From contig JAKLFC010000007.1 of the NCBI GenBank assembly GCA_022711405.1, forward strand, positions 104,075 through 168,074: a stretch of 64,000 bases of DNA, in the 5' to 3' direction. Under the pieces are notes generated by a model. That model was not told the DNA's origin. It searched no databases and saw only the letters and a program-made list of their open reading frames with translations. This DNA comes from Bacteroidota bacterium (GTDB lineage Bacteria; Bacteroidota; Bacteroidia; Bacteroidales; JAGONC01). Every line of letters begins with the position of its first letter. Position 1 is the first letter of the stretch. Below are positions 25,883 to 34,056 of the stretch, piece by piece. The translations under genes were made by a program, and so were the position numbers.

Positions 25883-26545
25883 ATGATAGATTCCTTCAAG
25901 CACAAGGGGCTACGAAAACAACTGATCGATCTTCTACGGCACAAGGGTATCCGCGATGAAAGGGTTCTGCAAGCCATGGAATCTCTGCCCCGCCATTACT
26001 TTTTCGATTCTTCGTTCCATTCGTTCGCCTACGATGACAAACCTTTCCCAATCGGAGCGGGGCAAACCATCTCCCAGCCTTACACCGTGGCTTTTCAGAC
26101 CGAGCTGCTGGATGTGAACAAAGGCGATAAGATACTGGAGATTGGTACCGGTTCAGGATATCAAGCGTGTATCCTGGCCCAGATGGGAGCCCGTGTGTAC
26201 TCCATTGAGCGCATCAAGAGCCTGTATCTCAAAGCGAAAGCATTTGTACCTACGGTAGGCTGTACCCATGTGAAATGTTTTTATGGTGACGGCTACAAAG
26301 GACTTCCTGCCTATGCCCCTTTTAGCAAAATACTGATCACCGCTGCCGCACCTTATATACCTGATGCCCTCATCCAGCAACTGACCGTTGGAGGCATCCT
26401 TGTCGTCCCCCTGGGAAGCGCTGATGTTCAGGTGATGACACGGGTGACAAAAACGCAGGAAGGCGCCTACAGGACGGAAGACCACGGGTATTTCCGGTTC
26501 GTGCCTCTGCTGGAAAACAAAGAGGACGATCACGGGAATCATTAG
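25883..26545 (+). CDS. pcm: Protein-L-isoaspartate O-methyltransferase
   Basis: PCM uses S-adenosylmethionine to methylate isoaspartyl residues so that damaged proteins can be repaired. The 220 residues show 'VLQAMESLPRHYFFDSSF', 'PFPIGAGQTISQPYTVAF' (substrate loop) and SAM motif I 'ILEIGTGSGYQACILAQMG'. 'YGDGYKGLPAYAPFSKILIT' and 'GGILVVPLGS' complete the fold. The gene is monocistronic, divergent from the oxidoreductase, and its stop is 8 bases from the stop of the convergent GH3 gene. Confidence 0.97.
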   Translation: MIDSFKHKGLRKQLIDLLRHKGIRDERVLQAMESLPRHYFFDSSFHSFAYDDKPFPIGAGQTISQPYTVAFQTELLDVNKGDKILEIGTGSGYQACILAQMGARVYSIERIKSLYLKAKAFVPTVGCTHVKCFYGDGYKGLPAYAPFSKILITAAAPYIPDALIQQLTVGGILVVPLGSADVQVMTRVTKTQEGAYRTEDHGYFRFVPLLENKEDDHGNH

Positions 26546-26552
26546 TCATAAT

Positions 26553-29471
26553 TCATTTTACAATAGTCGGCAGCGCATGGTAGAACAACTCGTGGATCTT
26601 TGTCCTCAATTGCTGTTCGATCAGTTTATTATTCGATGCGTCCGGGTACACGCGGTTCGAAAGAAATACATACGTCAGATTATTTTCGGGGTCAGCCCAG
26701 ATGTAGGTTCCGGTGAATCCGCTGTGGCCGAAACTGCTCTGGGAAGCGCTGGGGCATGCCGGACCGTTGGTTCGCTGTCCCGGTTCCGGCTTATCGAATC
26801 CGATTCCCCTGCGGTTATTGTTCAGGGGAAATTGATAGCGCGTGAATTCTTCAATGATCCCTTCACCAATATACGTTTTACCGGCATACGCACCTTTCTG
26901 AAGAAGCATCTGGAGAACGACGGCCAGGTCGCCAGCGTTTGAGAACAATCCGGCGTGGCCTGAAACGCCTCCCAGCATGGCTGCACCCTGGTCGTGCACA
27001 TCGCCATGCACCAGACAATGCCTGAATTCACGGTCAAATTCAGTGGGGACAATACGCGACAGCGGAAACCGATCACGGGGCCGGTAGGTCATGGTGGTCA
27101 ATCCCATGGGCTGGTAGAATTGTCTGTCAACATAATCTTCCAGCGGCATATTGGTCACATTTTCAATGATCTGAAGCAGAAAATAGAATCCCAGGTCACT
27201 GTACTTATAGGTTTGCCTGTCAGAAAGTTTTGAGGCAACGATCGTGTCATAAAGGGTATATGCATAATCACGGTGGATGTACAATCCTTCGCAGACCCTG
27301 ACAGGATATTCTTCCGAGATCTCATGGTGAAAGATGCTCGTATCCGGCTGGCCATTCAGGAGAAGGCTTTTATAAAAAGGTATCCATGGAACGAACCGGG
27401 CCTGGTGTGCCATCAGCTCCCTTATAATAACCGTCCCCTTGTCAGTCCCTCTCAGGTACGGCAGGTACTCACCCAGCATCCCGTCGATATCGAGCTTACC
27501 TTCCTGGTACAGTTTCATGACCGCCAGGGTGGTGGCCATGACCTTGGTCAGGGATGCAATGTCATAGAGATCGGAAGGCATTACCTTTTGCCGGTTGTCG
27601 TATGTGTGGTAGCCGAAGCATTTGTCATAAAAAACCTTTCCATCCTTTGCGGCAATGATCTGGCACCCGGGGAAGACCTTTTCCCGGATAGCTTTCTGGA
27701 CGATCGAATCTACCCTGCCGAGTGTATCGGGGTTGATGTTCTCTTCTTCGGGAGTGACATAGGTCAGTTTGCCGTTGGGTAGGGTTGTCATGCCCGTGTT
27801 CACCTGAAATCTCCCGGAGGCGCTGACCGGCAGTTTACCCTTGAAGGGAAGGCTGCCGAAGATCATTTGCGCCGTGATCTCCTCCGGAGCGGATCCATCC
27901 TGGTAAGCGACGATCAGACCGGTAATATGGGTCAGGTCGGTCAGTGATGACAACAGGTAAGGATGACCAAACAACACAAGAATTACCGGTTTTGTTTCCT
28001 TCAGGGTCTGTATGATCTGCAGGACATTGGTATTCAAGCTTTTCTGCCATACTGGCAAATTGTGCACACCCAGGATGATGACATCGTAAGCGGCCAATTC
28101 ACGCATGATGGGATCGTTCATTGCAAGACCTGATCCTTCAGGAATCATATAATGGTCCATCGGGGCATAGTTTCCCATCATTTGCTGAAAGGGAGTGATT
28201 TCTGGTGAGCCGATGCTGACGGAAGCCAGATGCTGTCCGCTGGGATTGTTCAGCGGGAGCAGGGCATCAGGGTTCCACACCAGGGTGACAGCCTCTTTGT
28301 AAACCGTCCGTTCAATATCTATATTTTCAGGGCTGTTCAGACGCTGAGGCAGGCCTGTCAGGTCGGATGGCATCCAGTGTGAAAGCCCTGCCCTGTATTT
28401 GCAATGAAGGATCCTGCGGCAATGATCTTCGATCATTTCCATGGTCACGGTACCGTCGTTTACCGCCTGCTTGATCCTGTCGATGGCCCTGGGCACATCA
28501 ACAGGTAAAAGCAGGATATCATTACCGGCCTGAAGGGCCTTGAGTTCAATCTCACCGGAGGGAAACACACTGGTCACGCCTTTCATATCCAGCGCATCAG
28601 TCATGATAAGTCCATCGAATCCCAGATCGTTGCGCAGCAAGCCCGTCACGATTTTCTCGGAGAGAGTGGACGGGATTCGCGAATTGGTATCGATGGAAGG
28701 TATGGAAAGGTGGGCGATCATAGCGCCCTCAAGGCCATTGCGGATCAGTTCCCGGAACGGAAACAGTTCGACCGAGTCAAGCCGTTCGCGGGAATGAGGT
28801 ATCACCGGCAGTGTGTGGTGCGAGTCAGAGTCCGTGTCCCCGTGGCCGGGAAAGTGCTTGGCTGTAGTCAGCACGCCATTATCCTGCAGGCCTTTCATAT
28901 ATGCCACTCCTTTACGGGCGACGTTGGACCGGTCTTCCCCGAACGAGCGGACATGAATGACCGGATTTGCCGGATTATTATTGATGTCGATGTCGGGTGC
29001 CAGGTTCATGTTCACCCCGATGCATTTGAGCTGCCGTGCGATCTCATGCGCCATAGCGTACACTGGTTCTTCCGTGGTCATGGCACCAAGGGTCATCTGG
29101 TACGGGAAACTGAAGCAGCTGTCGAGCCGCATGCCCAGTCCCCATTCTGCGTCCAGGGAGACCAGCAGCGGAACGCGGGAGAGTTTCTGGTACTCATTGG
29201 TGAGCTGTGCCTGGCCGACAGGCCCGCCCTGAAAGAAGGTCACTCCGCCGATGCGGTAGGTACGGATCAGTTCAGCAATGGTGCGGGCATGTTCCGGGCC
29301 ACGGTTGGAATAGGCACGCACGCTCATCATCTGCGCTATCTTTTCCTGTGGCGTCATGGAAGCCATGACCGAATCAACCCAGCGGTCTTCTGCATCGGTC
29401 TGCTGTGCCCGTAGTGGGATCCCGAAAGAGAAAAGCAGCACGCTGAACAGGAATGGTTTAATGAATCTCAT
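26553..29471 (-). CDS. GH3 beta-N-acetylhexosaminidase fused to a beta-lactamase-like serine hydrolase
   Basis: The protein has 972 residues. The start was set at ATG 29471 ('MRFIKPFLFSVLLFSFGIPLRA', a signal peptide). Residues about 30-360 are a GH3 domain with the NagZ-type acid/base loop 'KHFPGHGDTDSDSHHTLP' and nucleophile in 'GLIMTDALDMKGV'. A GH3 C-terminal region follows. From about residue 590 is a class C beta-lactamase/PBP-like domain with S-x-x-K in 'DIASLTKVMAT', Y-S-D in 'YKYSDLGFYFL' and 'FGHSGFTGTYIW'. Both active sites look intact. The family architecture is known in Bacteroidota and probably acts on peptidoglycan fragments in the periplasm, cutting glycan and peptide parts (inference). 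Confidence 0.93.
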   Translation of the reverse strand: MRFIKPFLFSVLLFSFGIPLRAQQTDAEDRWVDSVMASMTPQEKIAQMMSVRAYSNRGPEHARTIAELIRTYRIGGVTFFQGGPVGQAQLTNEYQKLSRVPLLVSLDAEWGLGMRLDSCFSFPYQMTLGAMTTEEPVYAMAHEIARQLKCIGVNMNLAPDIDINNNPANPVIHVRSFGEDRSNVARKGVAYMKGLQDNGVLTTAKHFPGHGDTDSDSHHTLPVIPHSRERLDSVELFPFRELIRNGLEGAMIAHLSIPSIDTNSRIPSTLSEKIVTGLLRNDLGFDGLIMTDALDMKGVTSVFPSGEIELKALQAGNDILLLPVDVPRAIDRIKQAVNDGTVTMEMIEDHCRRILHCKYRAGLSHWMPSDLTGLPQRLNSPENIDIERTVYKEAVTLVWNPDALLPLNNPSGQHLASVSIGSPEITPFQQMMGNYAPMDHYMIPEGSGLAMNDPIMRELAAYDVIILGVHNLPVWQKSLNTNVLQIIQTLKETKPVILVLFGHPYLLSSLTDLTHITGLIVAYQDGSAPEEITAQMIFGSLPFKGKLPVSASGRFQVNTGMTTLPNGKLTYVTPEEENINPDTLGRVDSIVQKAIREKVFPGCQIIAAKDGKVFYDKCFGYHTYDNRQKVMPSDLYDIASLTKVMATTLAVMKLYQEGKLDIDGMLGEYLPYLRGTDKGTVIIRELMAHQARFVPWIPFYKSLLLNGQPDTSIFHHEISEEYPVRVCEGLYIHRDYAYTLYDTIVASKLSDRQTYKYSDLGFYFLLQIIENVTNMPLEDYVDRQFYQPMGLTTMTYRPRDRFPLSRIVPTEFDREFRHCLVHGDVHDQGAAMLGGVSGHAGLFSNAGDLAVVLQMLLQKGAYAGKTYIGEGIIEEFTRYQFPLNNNRRGIGFDKPEPGQRTNGPACPSASQSSFGHSGFTGTYIWADPENNLTYVFLSNRVYPDASNNKLIEQQLRTKIHELFYHALPTIVK

Positions 29472-29575
29472 TTGCAGACAACGTCTCATGAAGTAAGAAA
29501 TTTTTCCAGCGGTAAAATTATGAAATTAACCGTAAGTGTACGCTTGTAAAGCGCATGAATGTGCTTGACTGGAGG

Positions 29576-29593
29576 TTCCTGCCTGCGCAGGAA
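29576..29593. repeat. Short hairpin, REP-like
   Basis: TTCCTGC (29576-29582) and GCAGGAA (29587-29593) form a perfect 7-bp stem with a 4-base loop. The sequence style (ttcctgcctgcgcaggaa followed by tgacgg) is that of dispersed intergenic hairpins seen in many genomes. Confidence 0.5.
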
Positions 29594-29618
29594 TGACGGT
29601 CATTTTGGCGAAGGAGAG

Positions 29619-29658
29619 GGTGGGTGGTAAAATTTGCATGCAAATTTTACCACCCACC
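29619..29658. promoter_or_regulatory. 40-bp perfect palindrome before the VWA gene
   Basis: Arms 29619-29638 and 29639-29658 are exact reverse complements with no spacer. It ends 12 bases before the VWA start codon. It could be an operator for a dimeric regulator, a cruciform, a translation-blocking hairpin, or the remnant of a mobile repeat. Confidence 0.6.
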
Positions 29659-29670
29659 ACCCTTCATTCC

Positions 29671-31119
29671 ATGAAATATTGTAATTTGGTCTCCGTTATC
29701 TATTTGCAAACCCGACCACTCTTGTCCAGCCATTTTCGCTATATCGCTATTATCATTTTCCTGTTTGCCGGCTTACCAGGTCACCCGCAGGTATCTCAGC
29801 CGAAACCGGAGACCAAAGAACCCCTGACAAGGATCCTGTTCGTTTTTGACGCTTCCCAGAGCATGTACGGTCAGTGGCAGAGCGACGAAAAGATAAGGAT
29901 CGCACGCGATTTGCTGATACATATCCTCGACAGCCTTAAAACCACTCCAAACCTGGAGATGGCCCTTCGCGTCTACGGCCACCAGAAGCCCTACCCCCCT
30001 CAGGATTGCAACGATACCAAACTGGAGGTGCCCTTTGGCCAGAATAATGCCGGCAAGATCAGTAATGTATTGAAAACACTGGTTCCCAAAGGGAGTACAC
30101 CGATCGCCTATGCCCTGGAACAAACCAAAAATGATTTCTACGCCTGTGACAACTGCAGGAACATCATTGTGTTGATCACCGACGGGATCGAAGAATGCGA
30201 CGGGGATCCCTGTGCGGTTTCGCAGGCGCTGCAGAAGAATGGCGTGGCCATGAAGCCCTTTATCATCGGTATTGGCAGGAACTTCCGGTCTGATTTTGAA
30301 TGTGTCGGAACCTACTATGACGCATCCAATGAGGAAGAGTTCCAAAGCGCACTGAACATCGTGATTTCACAGGCACTGAACTCCACAACTGCTCAGGTGA
30401 ACCTGCTTGACACCTATGGCAATCCGACCGAGACCAACGTCAATATGACGTTTTACGACCATGTCTCCGGACAGGTCAAGTACAATTTCATCCATACCAT
30501 CAACAACAAAGGCGTTCCCGATACCGTGCGCATCGATCCGCTGCTGACCTATAACCTCGTCGTCCATACCCTTCCGCCTGTCACACTCGACAGCATCACC
30601 CTTACTCCCGGCAAGCATACCATCATCGCACTGGATGCGCCCCAGGGGATGCTGGATCTGAAGGTTGGAAATAACGACCGGACGATCAAGGATCTTTTTT
30701 GCATCGTACGAATGGCTGGATCAATGCAAACTCTTAACATACAAACATTTGGATCGCCTGCCAAATATATTACCGGAAAATATGATCTGGAGGTCCTCTC
30801 CCTTCCACGCATCCTGATCAATAATGTGGTCATCAAACAAAGTCATACCACCACGGTTGAGATTCCGCAACCCGGCATCCTGGTGGTGTCCAAATCAGTC
30901 AATGGATATGGCAGTCTTTATCTTGAAACCGGCAATGAGTTGAAATGGGTCTATGAACTGAGAGACAATAAATTACAGGAATCGCTGGTCCTACAGCCCG
31001 GAAATTACCGGATCCTTTTCCGCTCAAAATACCTCAGCCAGACCCTGTACACCATCGAAAAAAAGTTCAGGATCGAGCCTGGTGTTACGTTGAATCTTAA
31101 GATCTACCAGGCGTACTAA
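29671..31119 (+). CDS. Exported von Willebrand factor A domain protein
   Basis: The protein has 482 residues. The start was set at ATG 29671 ('MKYCNLVSVIYLQTRPLL'), which puts the hydrophobic export segment 'YIAIIIFLFAGLPG' near the N-terminus; the frame upstream runs through the palindrome. The VWA domain (about residues 55-235) has the MIDAS metal site 'VFDASQSM' (D-x-S-x-S) and 'VLITDGIEECDGDPC'. The rest is beta-rich, with phrases such as 'ITLTPGKHTIIALDAPQG' and 'VLQPGNYRILFRSKYLS' that suggest carboxypeptidase-like sandwich domains. The ECF sigma gene follows 20 bases later on the same strand, so the two may be co-transcribed. The ligand is unknown. Confidence 0.85.
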   Translation: MKYCNLVSVIYLQTRPLLSSHFRYIAIIIFLFAGLPGHPQVSQPKPETKEPLTRILFVFDASQSMYGQWQSDEKIRIARDLLIHILDSLKTTPNLEMALRVYGHQKPYPPQDCNDTKLEVPFGQNNAGKISNVLKTLVPKGSTPIAYALEQTKNDFYACDNCRNIIVLITDGIEECDGDPCAVSQALQKNGVAMKPFIIGIGRNFRSDFECVGTYYDASNEEEFQSALNIVISQALNSTTAQVNLLDTYGNPTETNVNMTFYDHVSGQVKYNFIHTINNKGVPDTVRIDPLLTYNLVVHTLPPVTLDSITLTPGKHTIIALDAPQGMLDLKVGNNDRTIKDLFCIVRMAGSMQTLNIQTFGSPAKYITGKYDLEVLSLPRILINNVVIKQSHTTTVEIPQPGILVVSKSVNGYGSLYLETGNELKWVYELRDNKLQESLVLQPGNYRILFRSKYLSQTLYTIEKKFRIEPGVTLNLKIYQAY

Positions 31120-31139
31120 AGGAATCGGAAATTGCGGGT

Positions 31140-31679
31140 ATGAACGACGCAGAGCTTCTTTCCCTCATTCGAAACGATCATACGAGCCGGTACGGTTTTT
31201 CACTGCTGGTACAGCAGTACCAGCAGCAGCTCTACTGGCATATCAGGCGGATGGTCGTGGATCATGAGGATGCCAATGACCTGGTCCAAGAAGTCTTCCT
31301 TAAGGTATGGAAGGGGATCGGATCGTTCAGGGAGGACTCATCCCTGTTTACCTGGATCTATCGTATTGCTTCCAACGAATGCATAAGTTTTCTGAAAAAA
31401 AGACGCCTTCATACAATGATCCCTCTCCTGGGTGGAAACAGGGATATTGCCGAACGGCTGACCGAAGATCCCTATTTCACCGGTGATGCCATTCAGGTGA
31501 AGTTCCAGAAAGCGCTTGATAAGCTTCCGCCACGGCAGCGCATGGTCTTCCACATGAGGTATTATGACGAAATGCCCTACGATGTCATGTCAGAGATCCT
31601 GAACACCTCTGTCGGGGCGCTGAAAGCATCGTACCACATTGCCGCGAAAAAAATTGAGGATTCCATGACGCAGGATTAA
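31140..31679 (+). CDS. ECF-type RNA polymerase sigma factor
   Basis: The 179 residues fit the extracytoplasmic-function sigma-70 group. Region 2 holds 'DHEDANDLVQEVFLKVWKGI' and 'LFTWIYRIASNECISFLKK'. Region 4 holds 'LDKLPPRQRMVFHMRYYDEM' and 'VMSEILNTSVGALKASYHIA', the helix-turn-helix that reads the -35 element. The next gene (17 bases on) is a one-TM protein of the expected anti-sigma type, followed by a Spy-like periplasmic protein, suggesting an envelope-stress module. Confidence 0.95.
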   Translation: MNDAELLSLIRNDHTSRYGFSLLVQQYQQQLYWHIRRMVVDHEDANDLVQEVFLKVWKGIGSFREDSSLFTWIYRIASNECISFLKKRRLHTMIPLLGGNRDIAERLTEDPYFTGDAIQVKFQKALDKLPPRQRMVFHMRYYDEMPYDVMSEILNTSVGALKASYHIAAKKIEDSMTQD

Positions 31680-31696
31680 ACTTAACGAATCATCCA

Positions 31697-32248
31697 ATGT
31701 CTAACAGGGTAATGAAGAAAATGAGACATAAAACGGTTTTCCTTCAGAATGAGGATAGTAAAGAATCATACCGGGAACTTGAAAACATACCGCGAAATAA
31801 TCCGTTCACTATCCCCGACGGATATTTTGACAAGCTTCCATCGATGATCATGGACAAGATTAATCCTGAGACTGGAAGCAAAAAAACATTCTTCCTATCA
31901 CTTCGCAACATGAGGTGGTCCTACAAGGTTGCACTGGCAGCCTCCCTGATCTTCATCGCCCTCACAGCGGCCTATCTTATTTTCGTTCCGGATTACGCGC
32001 AGCGACTGATCAGTGGGATTCAACAGATCACTTCCAGTGAGCTGGCGGAATTTGACGGTTACCTGGTGAACTTTGATGAATCCCTGGTGGATGACTGGAT
32101 CGCCAGGCAGGGAGAAGGGATCCGTTCAGCAATGGTCGACACTGCCAGCCTGAATGAAATCAGCGGTGATGATATTATGAATTACCTCCTGGCAGAATAT
32201 TCTCCGGAAGAATTTCCACTGGATACCGAAAATGATCTTGATCAATAA
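31697..32248 (+). CDS. Putative anti-sigma factor, single membrane segment
   Basis: The protein has 183 residues. The cytoplasmic part (1-70) includes 'NPFTIPDGYFDKLPSMIMDK', a phrase found in small membrane proteins encoded next to ECF sigma factors in Bacteroidota. One membrane segment follows ('VALAASLIFIALTAAYLIFV', about residues 77-96), then an acidic periplasmic tail. It lacks a zinc-binding H-x3-C-x2-C motif, so it is not a ZAS-type anti-sigma. The role is inferred from position between the sigma factor and the Spy-like gene. Confidence 0.68.
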   Translation: MSNRVMKKMRHKTVFLQNEDSKESYRELENIPRNNPFTIPDGYFDKLPSMIMDKINPETGSKKTFFLSLRNMRWSYKVALAASLIFIALTAAYLIFVPDYAQRLISGIQQITSSELAEFDGYLVNFDESLVDDWIARQGEGIRSAMVDTASLNEISGDDIMNYLLAEYSPEEFPLDTENDLDQ

Positions 32249-32266
32249 ATTAATAACGAATCAGCC

Positions 32267-32761
32267 ATGAAACGATCCATCTTAAATGTAATTTCCAGCC
32301 TGTTCCTGCCATCCCTCTTTTTCATGTATCAACCGGTCAGCGGGCAACCCGACCAAAATCCTGAGAAGTCGAGGGAAATGATTCAGGCACACAAGATCGC
32401 CTTCATCACCGACCGGCTCGACCTTACCCCCGATGAGGCGCAGCGGTTCTGGCCCGTTTACAACGAGTATCAGGATAAACGGGAGGTGGTTCAGAAGGAG
32501 ATGTTCAGGGATTATGACCTGAAGAATATTGACATTGATGCCCTGACGGATGAGCAGGCTACCGAGGTAGCTGATAATCAAATAATTAAAGCTCAGAAAC
32601 TACTGGACGTCCAGAAAGAGTATCACATCAGGTTCAAGGAAGTGCTCCCCAGCAAGAAAGTTCTTAAGCTCTATCAGGCAGAAAAGGAATTTCAGCATGA
32701 GCTTCTTCGCAAGATCAGGGATGAACGTCCGTCTGACCGGGGACAGCCGCAGAGGTGGTAA
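32267..32761 (+). CDS. Spy/CpxP-like periplasmic protein
   Basis: The protein has 164 residues with a signal peptide ('MKRSILNVISSLFLPSLFFM' through 'VSG'). The mature part is charged and helical, with 'KIAFITDRLDLTPDEAQRFW' and 'FKEVLPSKKVLKLYQAEKEF', the pattern of the Spy/LTXXQ envelope-stress chaperones and heavy-metal sensors. It ends the four-gene VWA-sigma-anti-sigma-Spy run and converges on the lipoprotein gene with a 7-base gap. Confidence 0.78.
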   Translation: MKRSILNVISSLFLPSLFFMYQPVSGQPDQNPEKSREMIQAHKIAFITDRLDLTPDEAQRFWPVYNEYQDKREVVQKEMFRDYDLKNIDIDALTDEQATEVADNQIIKAQKLLDVQKEYHIRFKEVLPSKKVLKLYQAEKEFQHELLRKIRDERPSDRGQPQRW

Positions 32762-32768
32762 TTTCCAG

Positions 32769-33329
32769 CTATTGGTTTTCCTTCCACTGATGGTAGTTAT
32801 CCAGCAGGCTGAGTGTCGTCTCGTCGGGCTGGGCCACGCCGGTCTTCAGCGTCAGTACCTTTGAATCCTCAGGCCAGAAAACAACAGGCATGTAGTCGCC
32901 GCCAAAATCTCCGTTGGATTCCAGGAAGGTCTCAGTATCCAGAAATGAACCGATGTTCAGCATATACGGACCGGTTGATTTATACCGGAATAATTTGACA
33001 GCAGCAAGGTCGTTGAACTCCATCGTAATTTTTCCGCACAGGACACCATTTTCCTCAAACAACTCTTTCTCCACATTGACGGCAGTCGGATAATCGGTAT
33101 CGAGTGATTCACCGTAGAGGTAGTTGGAAAGCAGCTCCTCAAAATCCTCTGCCGAAACATCCAGGGAGTCATCCATGGTGGAGAGAATGTTGATGTATTT
33201 GATGGTGAGCTTCCCGGAATTGGTTCCTGTCAATTCAAAGGTATACTCCTTGCTTTCAACGGTAAGGCATCCGTTCAGAACAAAAAGAACCAGGATGGCG
33301 ACAAGACTGAGCAGGCTGATCTTTTTCAT
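32769..33329 (-). CDS. Uncharacterised lipoprotein
   Basis: The protein has 186 residues. The N-terminus 'LSLVAILVLFVLNGCLTVES' is a lipoprotein signal with the lipobox cysteine at about residue 21. The mature protein is acidic and beta-rich ('KEYTFELTGTNSGKLTIKYI', 'VLCGKITMEFNDLAAVKLF'). I recognise no family. It is monocistronic and convergent with the Spy-like gene. Confidence 0.72.
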   Translation of the reverse strand: MKKISLLSLVAILVLFVLNGCLTVESKEYTFELTGTNSGKLTIKYINILSTMDDSLDVSAEDFEELLSNYLYGESLDTDYPTAVNVEKELFEENGVLCGKITMEFNDLAAVKLFRYKSTGPYMLNIGSFLDTETFLESNGDFGGDYMPVVFWPEDSKVLTLKTGVAQPDETTLSLLDNYHQWKENQ

Positions 33330-33382
33330 GGGGGAAAATTTAAATTAGAGTTGTAATTTTGAAGCGTAAAGATATAAAAAAT

Positions 33383-33430
33383 ACCTCACCCCCCAACCCC
33401 CTCTCCTAAAGGAGAGGGGGAGGATGAGGT
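33383..33430. repeat. Intergenic REP-like stem-loop upstream of pnuC
   Basis: CCCCCTCTCC (33397-33406) pairs perfectly with GGAGAGGGGG (33411-33420) across a TAAA loop, with outer arms ACCTCA (33383-33388) and TGAGGT (33425-33430). It lies 11 bases before the pnuC start and could lower its expression, or be a dispersed repeat. It resembles the hairpin at 34591-34610. Confidence 0.55.
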
Positions 33431-33441
33431 GATAAAACATC

Positions 33442-34056
33442 ATGATGAACGATTTTATCACCACACTGACGCAAAACATTCTCGATACCAGCTGGATCGA
33501 ATATGTTGCCGTGATCTTCGGTATCCTCAGCGTGTGGTATGCAAAGAAAGAGAACGTACTGGTATACCCCACCGGCATCGTGAACGTGCTGATCTTTGTC
33601 TACCTGTGCTATGACGCCGGCATCTATGCCAACATGGGCATCAACATCTTCTATTTTTTCATGAGCGTCTACGGATGGTACAGCTGGACGCGGAAAGACG
33701 CCGGCGAAAATGTACTGGTGATTTCAAGGTGCAACCTTTCCTATGGTGCGGTGATGATCGCCATTTTCCTTGCGTTGTTCCTCCTTCTCCGGTTTGTCCT
33801 GATGCGGTTCACCGACAGTATGGTGCCGGGCATTGATGCACTCACCACCTCTATCTACGTCGTTGGCATGTGGCTGATGGCACGTAAAAAGATTGAGAAC
33901 TGGATCGCCTGGATCATTGGCGACATCATTGCCATTCCACTGTATGCCTACAGGGGGCTCATTTTTTCCAGTCTCCAGTTTTTCATCTTCCTGATCATTG
34001 CCATCCTGGGTTACATCGAATGGCGCCGTAAGTTACTATCCGGACAACCGTCATGA
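33442..34056 (+). CDS. pnuC: Nicotinamide riboside transporter
   Basis: PnuC is an inner-membrane facilitator for nicotinamide riboside. The 204 residues have about seven membrane segments. Family motifs are 'WIEYVAVIFGILSVWYAKKE', 'NIFYFFMSVYGWYSWTRK' and 'WIIGDIIAIPLYAYRGLIFS'. Two ATG codons (33442, 33445) could serve as start. Its stop overlaps the start of the kinase gene by four bases (ATGA), so uptake and phosphorylation are translationally coupled. Confidence 0.96.
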   Translation: MMNDFITTLTQNILDTSWIEYVAVIFGILSVWYAKKENVLVYPTGIVNVLIFVYLCYDAGIYANMGINIFYFFMSVYGWYSWTRKDAGENVLVISRCNLSYGAVMIAIFLALFLLLRFVLMRFTDSMVPGIDALTTSIYVVGMWLMARKKIENWIAWIIGDIIAIPLYAYRGLIFSSLQFFIFLIIAILGYIEWRRKLLSGQPS

